64,000 bases of DNA from Prochlorococcus marinus (GCF_001180305.1 NZ_CVSX01000042.1:1-64000), one strand, 5' to 3'. Numbered from the stretch's first letter, positions 18,892 to 28,789 are shown. Notes: a model not told the origin generated them from the sequence alone. Made by a program: numbers and translations.

Positions 18892-19191
18892 TTAATACAA
18901 TTCTTCCTCGGCATGAGTTGTAATGGTTACATCAGATGTTGGATAAGCTACGCAAGTAAGTACAAAACCAGCTTCTAGTTGATCATCATCTAAGAAACTT
19001 TGATCTGATTGATCAACACTGCCTGAAGTAACCTTGCCAGCACATGTTGAGCAGGCTCCTGCTCTGCATGAATAAGGTAGGTCAATGCCTTGTTCTTCAG
19101 CAGCATCGAGAATGTATTGATCATCAGGTACTTCAATAGTTGAATTTAAACCTTCACTTTCGCTGATGAGTGTAACTTTGTAAGAAGCCAT
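18892..19191 (-). CDS. petF: Plant-type [2Fe-2S] ferredoxin PetF
   Basis: Soluble electron carrier from photosystem I to FNR and other reductases. The four cluster cysteines lie in CRAGACSTC and the later VLTCVAYP; 99 aa and acidic, with the EEELY-type C-terminus typical of photosynthetic ferredoxins. It is probably transcribed alone: a 135-nt spacer lies upstream and a strong terminator downstream. Confidence 0.96.
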   Translation of the reverse strand: MASYKVTLISESEGLNSTIEVPDDQYILDAAEEQGIDLPYSCRAGACSTCAGKVTSGSVDQSDQSFLDDDQLEAGFVLTCVAYPTSDVTITTHAEEELY

Positions 19192-19326
19192 TTAAAAAAA
19201 TAATTGTTGGTAATTAATACCTATCAAATACATTTTTAACATTGATTGAGTCGATATGTGAGATTTTGAAGTAAAAAATGACACAATAAAATGTATTAAT
19301 AGAGTATCTATAAGAAAAACTTATAG

Positions 19327-20238
19327 TTAGGTTAGATTGTTAACCTTTTGAGCCGAAATACAAACCCAATCTTGTCTAGTCGAGACATCCAATAATTTCA
19401 AGTTATTTTGAATTAATGTTTTTATAATTTGATTTTTTTGTGAATTTAAAATTCCACTGAAAATGACTTCCCCATTTTTTTTTAAACACTTATTAACATA
19501 AGGTATTATTTCCATTATCACTTCAGCAAGAATATTGCACAAAACAAAATCAAAATTATTGAATTGATATTTAATAAACATTTCGTCAAAATATCCTAAA
19601 TATGTTTGGAACTTATTTAAGTTGCCGAAATTTAGTTGAAAATTAGAATTAGTTGAATTTATTGCTAAATAATCATTATCTATTGCAGAAACCTCATTAG
19701 CGCCAAGCAGTCTTGCGGCAACACTTAAAATACCGCTACCACTCCCAATATCTAATACCTTTTTATCAGAAAATAAAATATTCTCCATTTTTTCTAAACA
19801 AAGATAAGTCGAAGGATGACTTCCTGTACCAAAGGCTGCTCCAGGATCAATTTTTATGATTTGCTTATCTTTAAATTTTTCATTTAGATTTATCCAACAA
19901 GGCAATATCAAAAAATTATTTCCTACTAATTCAGGCTCCCAATATTTCTTCCAACTTGTCAACCAATCCTCCTCTTTAATGATACTCCATTCAAAAAATT
20001 GGCTTATAGAAGCATTAATCTTTAGAAGATTGCTAATTGTTTTTTCAAAACAACTTCTTGAACTCTCACCCCAATCATCAATTGGGAGCCATATATTCAC
20101 TTCTTTTTCATTTTCATTTTTAAATAAATATTCAAATGAAAAACTAAATATTCCCATCTCATTTAATTTCCAAATAATAATTTCTTCTGAATCACTTTCT
20201 ATGAGAAAAGTTACTTTATACCAATCTTTATTTGCCAT
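19327..20238 (-). CDS. prmA: Ribosomal protein L11 methyltransferase PrmA
   Basis: SAM-dependent methyltransferase trimethylating L11. The SAM motif is [19 protein letters not shown], preceded by [16 protein letters not shown] and followed by CNILAEVI, all PrmA signatures. The 303-aa length is normal; the N-terminal substrate-recognition domain is divergent. It is 17 nt downstream of serA, probably in one operon. Confidence 0.93.
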   Translation of the reverse strand: MANKDWYKVTFLIESDSEEIIIWKLNEMGIFSFSFEYLFKNENEKEVNIWLPIDDWGESSRSCFEKTISNLLKINASISQFFEWSIIKEEDWLTSWKKYWEPELVGNNFLILPCWINLNEKFKDKQIIKIDPGAAFGTGSHPSTYLCLEKMENILFSDKKVLDIGSGSGILSVAARLLGANEVSAIDNDYLAINSTNSNFQLNFGNLNKFQTYLGYFDEMFIKYQFNNFDFVLCNILAEVIMEIIPYVNKCLKKNGEVIFSGILNSQKNQIIKTLIQNNLKLLDVSTRQDWVCISAQKVNNLT

Positions 20239-20255
20239 TAATAGTTCAAGCCTCT

Positions 20256-21842
20256 TTATAAAGTAACTGGATTAGCGCTGGTAATTCCCTCTACTTCAAT
20301 AATGGCATCAAGCAACTTATTAGGTATTGGATCATCAATGCTAAGAACCATAACTGCTTCTCCCCTAACAATTTTGCGCCCAACTTGCATTGAGGCAATA
20401 TTTACATTGTTGCTACCTAATAAAGAACCCAACTTGCCTATAATACCGGGCATATCTCTATGCCTAGTAACCAACATATATCTACTTGGTGATACGTTAA
20501 CTGGGTATTGATCAATACTAATAATTCTTAATTCCCCATCAGCAAAAATACTCCCCGCTACGCTATGGTCGCCATTATCTCCATAAGTCGTTAACTGAAG
20601 GGACCCGCTGGCAAATTCAGGCCTTGCCTCATCTTTATTCTCGACCACTGAAATACCTCTTGAATCCGCTTCTAGCGAAGCATTCACATAATTAATCCTA
20701 TCTCCCAAAGCTTTACTTAGAAGGCCTTTCAGACTAGCTATTATTAATGGCTGGGAAGGATGTTGAACAAATTCACCTTGAAGCTTCACCTCGAGTTTTT
20801 GAATCTGTCCACCTGAAAGCTGGCTTATAAGCAGACCCATTGTTTCAGCTAACTGCAAGTGAGGTTTTAGACTATCCATAATATCAGGGCTCAAACCTGG
20901 TATATTAACTGCAGTTCTAGCAGATAAACCAAGCAAAACATCTCTGATTTGTTCTGCGACATCAACAGCTACATTTTCTTGTGCCTCCCGAGTAGATGCT
21001 CCTAAGTGTGGGGTAAGAATAAGATTCTTCTCTACCTTCAAAAGTGGTGTATTAGATTCCAAAGGTTCTTTAGAAAAGACATCTATTGCAGCACCTGCAA
21101 TTAATGATTTATTTAAAGCTTCTGCTAATGCTTCTTCATCAATCAAGCCTCCTCTGGCACAATTAATTAATTTTGCGCTACTTTTCATGCTTTTAAGCAC
21201 CTCTATATTTACTAAATTCTCAGTCTCTGGTGTACGAGGCAAATGCAAAGTTACATAATCGGATTGTTGGAATAAATCCTCTATTTCAGATAGTTTAACT
21301 TGTATTTGTTGAGCTCTTTCAGTTGAAACAAAGGGATCATATCCGTAAACTTCCATTCCTAATGCATTAGCAACTTTCGCTACATGAGCACCAATTTTCC
21401 CTAAACCTACTACACCTAATTTTTTCTTATAAAGCTCATTCCCAACAAATTTCTTTCTTTCCCATTTACCTGACAAAGTACTACTATTAGCAATTGGAAT
21501 ATGTCTAGATAAAGCCAACATCATAGCTATAGTATGTTCAGCCGCGGCTATTGTGTTACCTCCGGGAGAATTAACAACAAGAACTCCTTTTTGCGTTGCA
21601 GCCTTTACATCTACATTATCGACTCCAACTCCAGCTCTCCCAATAATTCTCAGTTTGCTTGAAGAGTTAATAACTTCTTCAGTCACTTGAGTACCAGAGC
21701 GGATCATTAAAGCATCATAATCTTTAATAATGGAAGCCAATTCAGACTCTGAGATTCCTATTTTCTGATCAACCTGAGCAACCTGTGAAAGAATATCGAT
21801 TCCTGTTTGATCAATTGGATCTGTAATGAGAACTTTTGTCAT
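20256..21842 (-). CDS. serA: D-3-phosphoglycerate dehydrogenase SerA
   Basis: First enzyme of the phosphorylated serine pathway. Its 528 aa contain a catalytic and NAD-binding region ([26 protein letters not shown] with active Arg; [10 protein letters not shown] with active His), then the intervening ASB domain and a C-terminal ACT domain ([15 protein letters not shown]) that may confer serine feedback. This is the long type 1 form. Confidence 0.96.
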   Translation of the reverse strand: MTKVLITDPIDQTGIDILSQVAQVDQKIGISESELASIIKDYDALMIRSGTQVTEEVINSSSKLRIIGRAGVGVDNVDVKAATQKGVLVVNSPGGNTIAAAEHTIAMMLALSRHIPIANSSTLSGKWERKKFVGNELYKKKLGVVGLGKIGAHVAKVANALGMEVYGYDPFVSTERAQQIQVKLSEIEDLFQQSDYVTLHLPRTPETENLVNIEVLKSMKSSAKLINCARGGLIDEEALAEALNKSLIAGAAIDVFSKEPLESNTPLLKVEKNLILTPHLGASTREAQENVAVDVAEQIRDVLLGLSARTAVNIPGLSPDIMDSLKPHLQLAETMGLLISQLSGGQIQKLEVKLQGEFVQHPSQPLIIASLKGLLSKALGDRINYVNASLEADSRGISVVENKDEARPEFASGSLQLTTYGDNGDHSVAGSIFADGELRIISIDQYPVNVSPSRYMLVTRHRDMPGIIGKLGSLLGSNNVNIASMQVGRKIVRGEAVMVLSIDDPIPNKLLDAIIEVEGITSANPVTL

Positions 21843-21941
21843 TTAAGATTGGTTCTTTAATCTTTTACTTTAACTTAATCTATAGTGTATGTATCTTATT
21901 TTATTAATTTGAATAACACACAAACATTTGAGGATTGAAAT

Positions 21942-22508
21942 TTGACAAAAAGTATTGTGATATTTGAAGACATTGATAAATGTATCCAGCTATTTGATGC
22001 TTTCAAAGAAAAATCAATTATGCTCTCTGAAGCTATTTTGATCCCACCAATAAGTGAGAAAATATCATCCGATGAAACAGAGTTGCTTAATACGAAAGCA
22101 AATATCTTATTCAAATCTCAAAATTTCGAAGATATAAGAATCTTAAATCCTAAACTTGATAGAAAGATTAGACAGAAAGATATGAGTAGATGGCTAATGC
22201 CATTTGGTTTTTTAGCTGGAATAGCTTTTTCTAATATGACAAATTTATCTACTTTCAGCATTCTTGGTTTAAATAACATTGGGGAATCTTTAATTGGAGG
22301 CCTTTTAGGAATGGGTTCAGGATATTTAGGAAGCGTTGTTTCTTCCGCAAGTATCAACATCAATAGAAATAAAGAGTTAAGGTCAATTATTAGTTTAAAT
22401 AAAGAGGGTAAATGGCTTGTTCTCCTTGAAAATCAAATTGGATCTGAATTACCTTGGGCTTTGATAAAGCAATCAGAAGCAAAAGATATAATTTTTTTAG
22501 AAGGCTAA
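21942..22508 (+). CDS. Conserved cyanobacterial membrane-associated protein, unknown function
   Basis: 188 aa. Residues ~85-130 are hydrophobic and Gly-rich (LMPFGFLAGIAFSN and GGLLGMGSGYLGSVVSS), flanked by soluble segments. TTG is the probable start: an in-frame stop lies just upstream and AGGA is correctly spaced. It abuts the S4-domain gene, so the two are probably co-transcribed. No family is assigned with confidence. Confidence 0.72.
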   Translation: MTKSIVIFEDIDKCIQLFDAFKEKSIMLSEAILIPPISEKISSDETELLNTKANILFKSQNFEDIRILNPKLDRKIRQKDMSRWLMPFGFLAGIAFSNMTNLSTFSILGLNNIGESLIGGLLGMGSGYLGSVVSSASININRNKELRSIISLNKEGKWLVLLENQIGSELPWALIKQSEAKDIIFLEG

Positions 22509-23300
22509 ATGATTGACTTAAAAGAAATATTAATAAATTCAAACTGCAAAAAAGAAACTGAGGAATTAATCAATATTGCTAAGTTAGCTTACAAACACTG
22601 GGAAACTTATTGGACTGGATTTAATTCAACTTATATTTGCGAGGAGATTTTGAAAGATTTTGAAAATTTAAATGATTTCAAATTCTTTATTTATGGAGGA
22701 TTCTCCTCTTCTCAAAGATCTAGAATAGCTTGTTTTAGAGGAGATAACATTCCTGAAGAGGATGCGCTAAAAAGTAATTTCCCAGCTCAAGGGATAAAAA
22801 TTAATGGCAATTTTTTATTTGATAATGCTACACAAGACGACTTTAGATCCCTTTTAATTGAAAATGGGGTAAATAAAGTAAAATTAGGAGATATATGGAC
22901 TATTGGCGATAGGGGGGCACAAGGGATAATTGATAATTTAGATATTGAGCATCTAGATGAAAAGACTTTTAATTTGAGAGACGTAAAAGTAAAAATTAAT
23001 TTAGTTGGTATAGATGAATTACAAATACCTTCTGGAAGAACAAAAAAACTTGTTAATACAGTAGAAGCTTCAACAAGATTAGACGCTATAGCTTCAGCAG
23101 GTTTTAGGATATCACGAACCAAAATAATTGAAAGGATAGAAAATGGAATGCTCAAATTAAATGGAAGCAAAGTTAATAAGCCAACTATTAATCTAAAAAT
23201 TGGCGACAAGCTAGAACTAGAAAATAAAGGATTTATTGAAATTCTAAATTTAGAAATCACCAAAAGAGAAAGATGGAAAGTTAAATTACTTAGAAAATGA
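22509..23300 (+). CDS. Photosystem II S4-domain (YlmH-like) RNA-binding protein
   Basis: 263 aa. The N-terminal two-thirds match the YlmH-like fold (FIYGGFSSSQRSRIACFRG, GDIWTIGDRGAQGI), and the C-terminus is an S4 RNA-binding domain (RLDAIASAGFRISRTKI, NGSKVNKPTINLKIGD). Cyanobacterial members are annotated as photosystem II S4-domain proteins; an effect on PSII and an RNA target are family-level statements. It follows the previous gene with no gap, and a tRNA gene lies 49 nt downstream. Confidence 0.88.
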   Translation: MIDLKEILINSNCKKETEELINIAKLAYKHWETYWTGFNSTYICEEILKDFENLNDFKFFIYGGFSSSQRSRIACFRGDNIPEEDALKSNFPAQGIKINGNFLFDNATQDDFRSLLIENGVNKVKLGDIWTIGDRGAQGIIDNLDIEHLDEKTFNLRDVKVKINLVGIDELQIPSGRTKKLVNTVEASTRLDAIASAGFRISRTKIIERIENGMLKLNGSKVNKPTINLKIGDKLELENKGFIEILNLEITKRERWKVKLLRK

Positions 23301-23349
23301 AACTTAACCTGCTATTTTCTTATAAGGGGGATTTAAAATTCTTCAATTT

Positions 23350-23421
23350 GGGCGATTAGCTCAGTGGTAGAGCACTACCTCGACACGGTAGTGGCCACTG
23401 GTTCGAATCCAGTATCGCCCA
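23350..23421 (+). tRNA. trnV: tRNA-Val(GAC)
   Basis: A complete cloverleaf folds by eye: acceptor GGGCGAT/ATCGCCC, D-stem GCTC/GAGC, anticodon stem CTACC/GGTAG, 5-nt variable loop and T-arm ACTGG-TTCGAAT-CCAGT. The anticodon loop TCGACAC gives GAC (Val). CCA is not encoded. Position 33 reads C where nearly all tRNAs have U. Confidence 0.93.
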
Positions 23422-23487
23422 TTAACTTTCAGCGACCTAGCTTATATCCACAGAAAATAATTTCATTTTTTAGATTATTAAAAAAAG

Positions 23488-24105
23488 ATGAAACTTAATC
23501 AAATAATTAATCTTCATAAGGGGCTTACAGCATTTGTAGTGATAGGCCTTATGATTTTTTTTGATAACTTTACAATCGCTCCCTACATTTATTTAGCTCT
23601 ACATGGTACTTATGGATTACTTTGGCTTCTAAAAGAAAAGATATTCCCGGACCCCTATTTTAAAGAAAAAATCAATTTTTTAACTTCAGTTACTGGTTTT
23701 ATTTTCCTTGGAAGTTACTGGGTAGCTCCTTACATTCTTATCTCATCTCAGAAATCTGTTCCAAATATTGTAATAGCTACATCTGTATCTATAAATATAA
23801 TTGGTGTGTTTTTGCACTTTGCCAGTGATGCTCAAAAATATTTTTCTCTTAAATTAAAAAAAGATTTAATTAAAGAGGGATTTTTTAAAAACATAAGGAA
23901 TACAAATTATCTTGGAGAAATACTAATTTATCTATCATTCTCCATCCTTTCAATGAGTTTCATCCCATTCGTGATTCTTGCAATATTTTTCTTCATAGTT
24001 TTTCTACCAAGAATGTTAAAAAAAGATAAGTCGCTGGCTAAATATGATTCATTCGAAGAATACAAGAAGAAAACTGGTTTAATTTTACCTAAATTAAATG
24101 CTTGA
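23488..24105 (+). CDS. DUF1295/ICMT-like integral membrane protein
   Basis: 205 aa with about five hydrophobic segments (~15-48, 63-85, 92-112, 146-180). The region GFFKNIRNTNYLGEIL matches the conserved C-terminal motif of the isoprenylcysteine methyltransferase/steroid reductase-like (DUF1295) superfamily, as does the final FEEYKKKTGLILPKL. Substrate is unknown. It overlaps the next gene by 8 nt. Confidence 0.75.
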   Translation: MKLNQIINLHKGLTAFVVIGLMIFFDNFTIAPYIYLALHGTYGLLWLLKEKIFPDPYFKEKINFLTSVTGFIFLGSYWVAPYILISSQKSVPNIVIATSVSINIIGVFLHFASDAQKYFSLKLKKDLIKEGFFKNIRNTNYLGEILIYLSFSILSMSFIPFVILAIFFFIVFLPRMLKKDKSLAKYDSFEEYKKKTGLILPKLNA

Positions 24106-24649
24106 GAACAACTTACCAGGTTGGAGGCAAGATTTAAAATCTTCAAGGAAAAAAGAGGGAAAATCACCCTCTAACAGATGGATTCAGCTTGCAACAGTTG
24201 ACGAAAAAAATGAACCAAGATTAAGAACAGTTGTTTTCCGAGGATGGCATAAAGATAGTTCAATGATTATTTTTACAGATAGAAGAAGTAAAAAAATTGA
24301 GCATTTAAAATCTAACCATAATGCAGAAGTATTATGGTTTTTCTTGAAAACCAAATCACAATATAGATTCAAAGGAAAAATAAGTGAATTAAGTGATAGC
24401 AAAAATTATTGGGATACATTATCAGAAAAATCAAAATCCTCTTGGTTTTGGGGATCTCCAGGAGAGAGAATAAACCCAAAAGTACAATCTAGTTGTGAAA
24501 AATTATCTCAAATACCTAAGTCAGAAAATTTTGTAGTTCTAAATTTTGAAATCGATTCAGTAGATCTTCTTAAATTAGAACAACCTATTCATAAAAGATA
24601 TCTATGGGAAAAGATAAAAGGATGGGAAAAAATTGAAATTAATCCTTAA
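24098..24649 (+). CDS. PNPOx-like FMN-binding protein (Alr4036 type)
   Basis: 183 aa with a split-barrel flavin fold. RWIQLATVDEKNEPRLRTVVFRGW is the conserved N-terminal strand pair of the pyridoxamine-phosphate-oxidase superfamily, and the segment near HNAEVLWFF and QYRFKG would bind FMN phosphate. Cyanobacterial Alr4036-type proteins lack a proven enzymatic role; PNPOx activity is not assumed. It starts within the end of the previous gene. Confidence 0.8.
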   Translation: MLENNLPGWRQDLKSSRKKEGKSPSNRWIQLATVDEKNEPRLRTVVFRGWHKDSSMIIFTDRRSKKIEHLKSNHNAEVLWFFLKTKSQYRFKGKISELSDSKNYWDTLSEKSKSSWFWGSPGERINPKVQSSCEKLSQIPKSENFVVLNFEIDSVDLLKLEQPIHKRYLWEKIKGWEKIEINP

Positions 24650-24723
24650 ATATTTCTAAATTGTATATTTAAGTTGAAAAACATATAGCTATCGGTCAAT
24701 TTTAAAAAAGAAGTATTATCTAT

Positions 24724-24897
24724 ATGAATTTCTCAGAAATTCCAGAAAATCCTGTTATTTTTTTATCTTGGGTAACAGCTATAGGACTATTTATAAGTCT
24801 TACCGAAGCGACAATTAAAATAAAACTTGAGAGGAGAAACAGTCATCGTAAAAGGTTAGAAATAATAAGTAACCTTTATCCCAAAAAATTAGCCTGA
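24724..24897 (+). CDS. Small single-TM protein
   Basis: 57 aa: a hydrophobic span at residues ~10-27 (PVIFLSWVTAIGLFISL), then a basic cytoplasmic tail (KLERRNSHRKRLE). Its stop overlaps the end of the convergent DoxX gene by 9 nt. Codon use and topology match other picocyanobacterial mini-proteins. Function is unknown. Confidence 0.6.
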   Translation: MNFSEIPENPVIFLSWVTAIGLFISLTEATIKIKLERRNSHRKRLEIISNLYPKKLA

Positions 24898-25440
24898 AGT
24901 ATCTGAAAGTATATTCGCTTGAAGAAATTGAAATAAACCAACTTTACTTGTTTCATCTTTAATTTCAGTTGATTTAGAAGATTTTGATTTTGTGGTAGAT
25001 ATAATTTCTGCTTTATCTTCTGATTTCAAGATTCTAATAATTACTTCATCTAAAGAGAAATTACCAGGACCTGTTAAAGCTATAGAAGTAGCTGAAGCGA
25101 AATACAAAAGTAAAAGCTCCAGTAAAAAAATATTAAAACCTGAAGTAACAAGGGCGTGGTATATAGCGACAGAAATTGTTCCAACAATTGCTAAAGCTCC
25201 GAACCTTGTAGCTAAACCAATAATTAGTAACCAGCTACCCCCTATCTCTGAAAACGCTGCTATATATGATAAAAAGATAGGGAAAGGAAGATGTAATGGT
25301 CTGACAAAAGCATCAGCAAAATTTTCTATGTTTGCTAATTTCTCATAACCGTGATGAATAAGAACAGTTCCAGTTATAACTCTAAGAATTAATAAAGCAG
25401 TATCTTTGCTAAACGACTTTGTAAGAATTGTTGAAAGCAC
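24889..25440 (-). CDS. DoxX-family membrane protein
   Basis: 183 aa with four hydrophobic helices in residues ~10-130 (LLILRVITGTVLIHHGYEK, FPIFLSYIAAFSEIGGSWLL and following), the DoxX/DoxD pattern, and a soluble Lys/Ser-rich C-terminal tail of ~45 residues. DoxX proteins are linked to redox or sulfur metabolism but the role here is unknown. The start codon is GTG. A second, shorter DoxX lies at 51430. Confidence 0.8.
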   Translation of the reverse strand: MLSTILTKSFSKDTALLILRVITGTVLIHHGYEKLANIENFADAFVRPLHLPFPIFLSYIAAFSEIGGSWLLIIGLATRFGALAIVGTISVAIYHALVTSGFNIFLLELLLLYFASATSIALTGPGNFSLDEVIIRILKSEDKAEIISTTKSKSSKSTEIKDETSKVGLFQFLQANILSDTSG

Positions 25441-25579
25441 TATAAAAAAATTATCCTTAAGTAAAAATAACTAGTCACAGTATCCATCGTGGATTAAACA
25501 ACAAAAGTCGCGCCTAATTAAGTATTTATACTTACTTTCTAAAGGATTTTTCTGGTTAAGAATTAAACTAGGTGAAAAA

Positions 25580-26728
25580 TTATTTTTTTGAATAATTTTC
25601 GTATATTCTTTGGTTGATTTTCGGGATATTTTCTTTAAATTTAAAAAAGCCTTTTTTAGCGAATTTCCACGCGAATAAGTCTTCATCTCTCACAAGATTA
25701 AAGATTTTTATATCGTGCAGATTTTTAAACTCAGTTATGAAATCATAATTTTCTCCCACACCAGGATAAATAATATCTATTTGGTTAGTTTTTTTAAAAG
25801 TAATTTCTAGTGAATCTGGATCAATCTGTTCAACATTATCAAATTGCTCTATAAATTCAGAAACCAAACCTTGTTTAAATTTCAAAACAGACTCAGACAA
25901 TTTAATTATTCTTTGTTCATTTTTTAGTAGGATAATAAATGCTTTTTTATACCTTGGAAGTAAACTTTTAAGAGTTGCAAGGTGAAGATCATTTTCAAAC
26001 ATAATAAGATTGTCTGACTTAGGGTCCATATTATTTTTATAAATCTCATCTTCTAATGGTATTTGATTCGATTCCTCAAGAAGAATTTGTTTGTTTATTA
26101 TTTTTTCTGCATTAAATCTATTATTTGAAAATTTTCTAAGGTTTGATGATGAAAAAAGATATTGTTTTCCTTTAGTTTGCAATCCTCCCACCCATCTCCA
26201 ACTAAGCAGATTAGATGCAGCATCACCATCAAAAAGATATTTAAAGAAAAGCTTTGCTCCCAGTTGCCAAGGGAGGCCCAAATTAAATATCCATGTACTC
26301 GCAAACCACATTCTTGTATGGTTATGCAAATAGTTGTACTGCTTTAGTTCAAGGACCCAAGAATTAAAAAAATCTATTTCTGTATTGCCATTAATTGCTT
26401 TTTCATATAGCTCATAATCAAAATCAAGATTTTTTTCTGAAATAAAATTTCGCCAAACTTTAGGTCTATTTTCCATCCACCCTTTCCAATAAACTCTCCA
26501 AAATATTTCTTCAACAAATTTAGTTGTATTTTTAATTTTGTACTTACTTTTAATGTCATGAATCAGATCATATTCCGATAATATTCTATGCGTAATAAAA
26601 GGTGATAATTTTGAAACTGAACTTTCTTTATTTGGCCCAAAGTCAAAATTTCTTAATTTTGCATAATCATTGATCTTATATTTCGCAAAATTGTTCCAGA
26701 TATTTTGAGCTTCTAATAAAAATGTCAT
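25580..26728 (-). CDS. Photolyase-like FAD-binding protein lacking the N-terminal domain
   Basis: 382 aa. Residues ~1-215 match the C-terminal helical FAD domain of photolyases and cryptochromes: LSPFITHRILSEYDL, RVYWKGW, RMWFASTWIFNLGLPWQ and LFDGDAASNLLSWRWVGG. The ~130-residue alpha/beta domain that normally precedes it is absent, and residues ~220-382 form an unfamiliar C-terminal region. It may be a DNA repair or light-sensing flavoprotein; activity is unproven. Confidence 0.82.
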   Translation of the reverse strand: MTFLLEAQNIWNNFAKYKINDYAKLRNFDFGPNKESSVSKLSPFITHRILSEYDLIHDIKSKYKIKNTTKFVEEIFWRVYWKGWMENRPKVWRNFISEKNLDFDYELYEKAINGNTEIDFFNSWVLELKQYNYLHNHTRMWFASTWIFNLGLPWQLGAKLFFKYLFDGDAASNLLSWRWVGGLQTKGKQYLFSSSNLRKFSNNRFNAEKIINKQILLEESNQIPLEDEIYKNNMDPKSDNLIMFENDLHLATLKSLLPRYKKAFIILLKNEQRIIKLSESVLKFKQGLVSEFIEQFDNVEQIDPDSLEITFKKTNQIDIIYPGVGENYDFITEFKNLHDIKIFNLVRDEDLFAWKFAKKGFFKFKENIPKINQRIYENYSKK

Positions 26729-27002
26729 TTTCTTATAACTTTAAGAAATTTTTTTTGTATTGGTAGAAATTTCAAAAAATCGCCTACAAATTATCCTTAA
26801 AATCTTCTATTACACTTTTAAGTAAATATGTTTGATTGAAGTATTTAATTTAAACTCCTAATCCGTACATTTTATACTCTTAAATCACTCTCTTCGTAGG
26901 AGGATATTTACTTGTCAATTACTTTTTAAATCTAGTTTTAATTTTTAAATCTTCATTTAGATGATTTTTTCAAAAGATTTTTAAATATTTATCAAAATTA
27001 TT

Positions 27003-27752
27003 ATGAATAATTTATTAGTGAGAGATGTTAAGTATCTAGATGAACAATACAGAATAGGTAAAGGCATAATTTCCGATGATGCATTTAAGCAACTCGAGAA
27101 GCTCTTTTTACCTGTTGATCCAGGGTGCGATTACTTTAATCAAAAAAATATTAGACTTTTGCCAAAATTAGCTAAAGAAAACTATAAAGAATTTTTGGGA
27201 AGTTTATTAACAAAAACAAGATTAAGCATTCAACCAAAAATTGATGGCTGCGCTATTGCAATTAGATATATAAATGGCAATTTTAATAAAGCTATTACAA
27301 AAAAAGGATTTGATGTCTCAAGCAAAATTAAACAAATTAAAAATGTCCCCGATTATATTCCTGTCAAACGAGATTTTCAAATTAGAGGTGAACTATACGC
27401 TACAAACAAAGTTGCCGGAATTTCCCAAAAAATTACAAGAAAATACCTCAATGATAAGAAAGGGACTGGAGAAAGTCTCAGCTTTTGCTGTTTCCAAATA
27501 CTTAATGGGAGACTTAATCAATATGAAACCCTTAACTATCTTAAAAAATGCGGCTTCAGCACCCCTGACAGTTACTTCACAAATCATACAAGCGAAATCC
27601 AAATATATAAAGAAAATTGGTTAGAGAGAAAAATATTTTCTAAATATCCAACTAATGGAATAGTCATTAAAATAAATAGTAGGAAACTACAATTACTTAG
27701 AGAGAAAAGTTTATCTCAAAATAATGAATGGCAATATGCAATTGAAAAATAA
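27003..27752 (+). CDS. Stand-alone NAD+-dependent DNA ligase adenylation domain
   Basis: 249 aa. An Ia-like helical segment (YLDEQYRIGKGIISDDAF, ~11-28) precedes the nucleotidyltransferase domain. Motif I is KIDG with predicted AMP-accepting K79, motif III RGELY (E130), motif IV NGIVIKIN (218-225) and motif V YAIEK, where the protein ends. OB, zinc-finger, HhH and BRCT domains of LigA are missing. It can plausibly bind NAD+ and self-adenylate but not ligate DNA as LigA does; role unknown. Confidence 0.82.
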   Translation: MNNLLVRDVKYLDEQYRIGKGIISDDAFKQLEKLFLPVDPGCDYFNQKNIRLLPKLAKENYKEFLGSLLTKTRLSIQPKIDGCAIAIRYINGNFNKAITKKGFDVSSKIKQIKNVPDYIPVKRDFQIRGELYATNKVAGISQKITRKYLNDKKGTGESLSFCCFQILNGRLNQYETLNYLKKCGFSTPDSYFTNHTSEIQIYKENWLERKIFSKYPTNGIVIKINSRKLQLLREKSLSQNNEWQYAIEK

Positions 27753-27859
27753 ACTTAACTAGTAACTTCAAAAAGAGCTCACGATACTGACTTGCAGTAT
27801 TTACACTAAATAAATAATTAAATTTAGTTTAGTTACAAAGAAATTTGCAAGATCACTAA

Positions 27860-28789
27860 ATGACTGCCACTGTTTCAAGACCTAATATCTCCAACTGGGA
27901 AACATCTAATATTCCAAACCTTATAGGCAAAACCGCACTTATCACTGGTGCAAATAGTGGTCTTGGATACTACACAGCAAAAGCCCTAGCAGAAAAAAAT
28001 GCTCATGTACTCATAGCATGTAGATCTCTTGAAAAAGCTAATAAAACTATCAATAAACTTAAAAGTCTTAATCCTGAGGGAATATTTACTCCTTTAGAAT
28101 TAGATTTGTCAGATTTGAAAAATATAGTTGAAGTTCAGTCCAAAATTTTTGATGACTTTGAAAATTTGGACTTACTAATTAACAATGCGGGCATAATGCA
28201 TCCTCCTAAAACACTTAGTGCCCAAGGATATGAAATACAATTTGCAGTTAATCATCTAGCCCATATGCTTTTGACCCTAAAGCTTCTCCCAATTATTGAA
28301 AAAAAAGAGAAATCTAGGATAGTGACAGTTACTTCTGGTGCACAATTTTTTGGTAAAGTTGGTTGGAAAAATCTAAAGGCAGAGAACTATTACAACAAAT
28401 GGGAATCTTACTCCAATAGCAAATTGGCGAATGTAATGTTTGCTCTGGAACTAAATGAGAACCTTAAACACAAAAATATTCTTTCTTTAGCTGCTCATCC
28501 TGGAATAGCAAAAACAAATCTCTTTACTGCTCAAAAACCTAAACCTAGTCCAATAGAAACATTCTCAATGGAATTATTTAGCCCTATTTTTCAATCTGCT
28601 GAGATGGGTGCTTTACCTCAACTCTTTGCAGCTACTTCACCAGATGCAAGAGGCGGTGATCATTATGGTCCTAAATTTAATTTCAGAGGTCATCCAAAAT
28701 TATCTCCTACTTCTCCTTTCGCGATTAATAAAAAAGAAAGAAAAGATTTATGGGAAAAAAGCATTGAAATACTAAGTGACTTCTTATAA
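27860..28789 (+). CDS. Short-chain dehydrogenase/reductase, retinol-dehydrogenase/POR-like
   Basis: 309 aa Rossmann oxidoreductase. The cofactor motif is TGANSGLGYYTA, with CRS after strand 2 (NADP preference), NNAGIM, and the catalytic YSNSKLAN (Tyr/Lys). It resembles the retinol dehydrogenase/protochlorophyllide reductase branch but has a short N-terminus and is not the main POR. Substrate is unknown. It is convergent with the next gene, overlapping by 6 nt. Confidence 0.88.
   Translation: MTATVSRPNISNWETSNIPNLIGKTALITGANSGLGYYTAKALAEKNAHVLIACRSLEKANKTINKLKSLNPEGIFTPLELDLSDLKNIVEVQSKIFDDFENLDLLINNAGIMHPPKTLSAQGYEIQFAVNHLAHMLLTLKLLPIIEKKEKSRIVTVTSGAQFFGKVGWKNLKAENYYNKWESYSNSKLANVMFALELNENLKHKNILSLAAHPGIAKTNLFTAQKPKPSPIETFSMELFSPIFQSAEMGALPQLFAATSPDARGGDHYGPKFNFRGHPKLSPTSPFAINKKERKDLWEKSIEILSDFL

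Noticed and set aside
25471-25686. 71-aa minus-strand frame overlapping the photolyase-like gene by 107 nt
   Set aside because: Its first half is the alternative frame of the photolyase-like C-terminus; only the last ~36 codons lie in free space, with no ribosome site. A frameshifted extension of the flavoprotein was considered but the sequence gives no sign of it.
26729-27002. TAGGAGGATATTTAC followed by a 5-codon TTG ORF
   Set aside because: A strong ribosome-site-like sequence near 26898, but the only frame after it stops after five codons; probably chance or an unrecognised regulatory site.
27860-28789. Light-dependent protochlorophyllide reductase (por)
   Set aside because: SDR motifs match, but the POR-specific Cys-rich/extra-loop region is missing; kept as a generic SDR.
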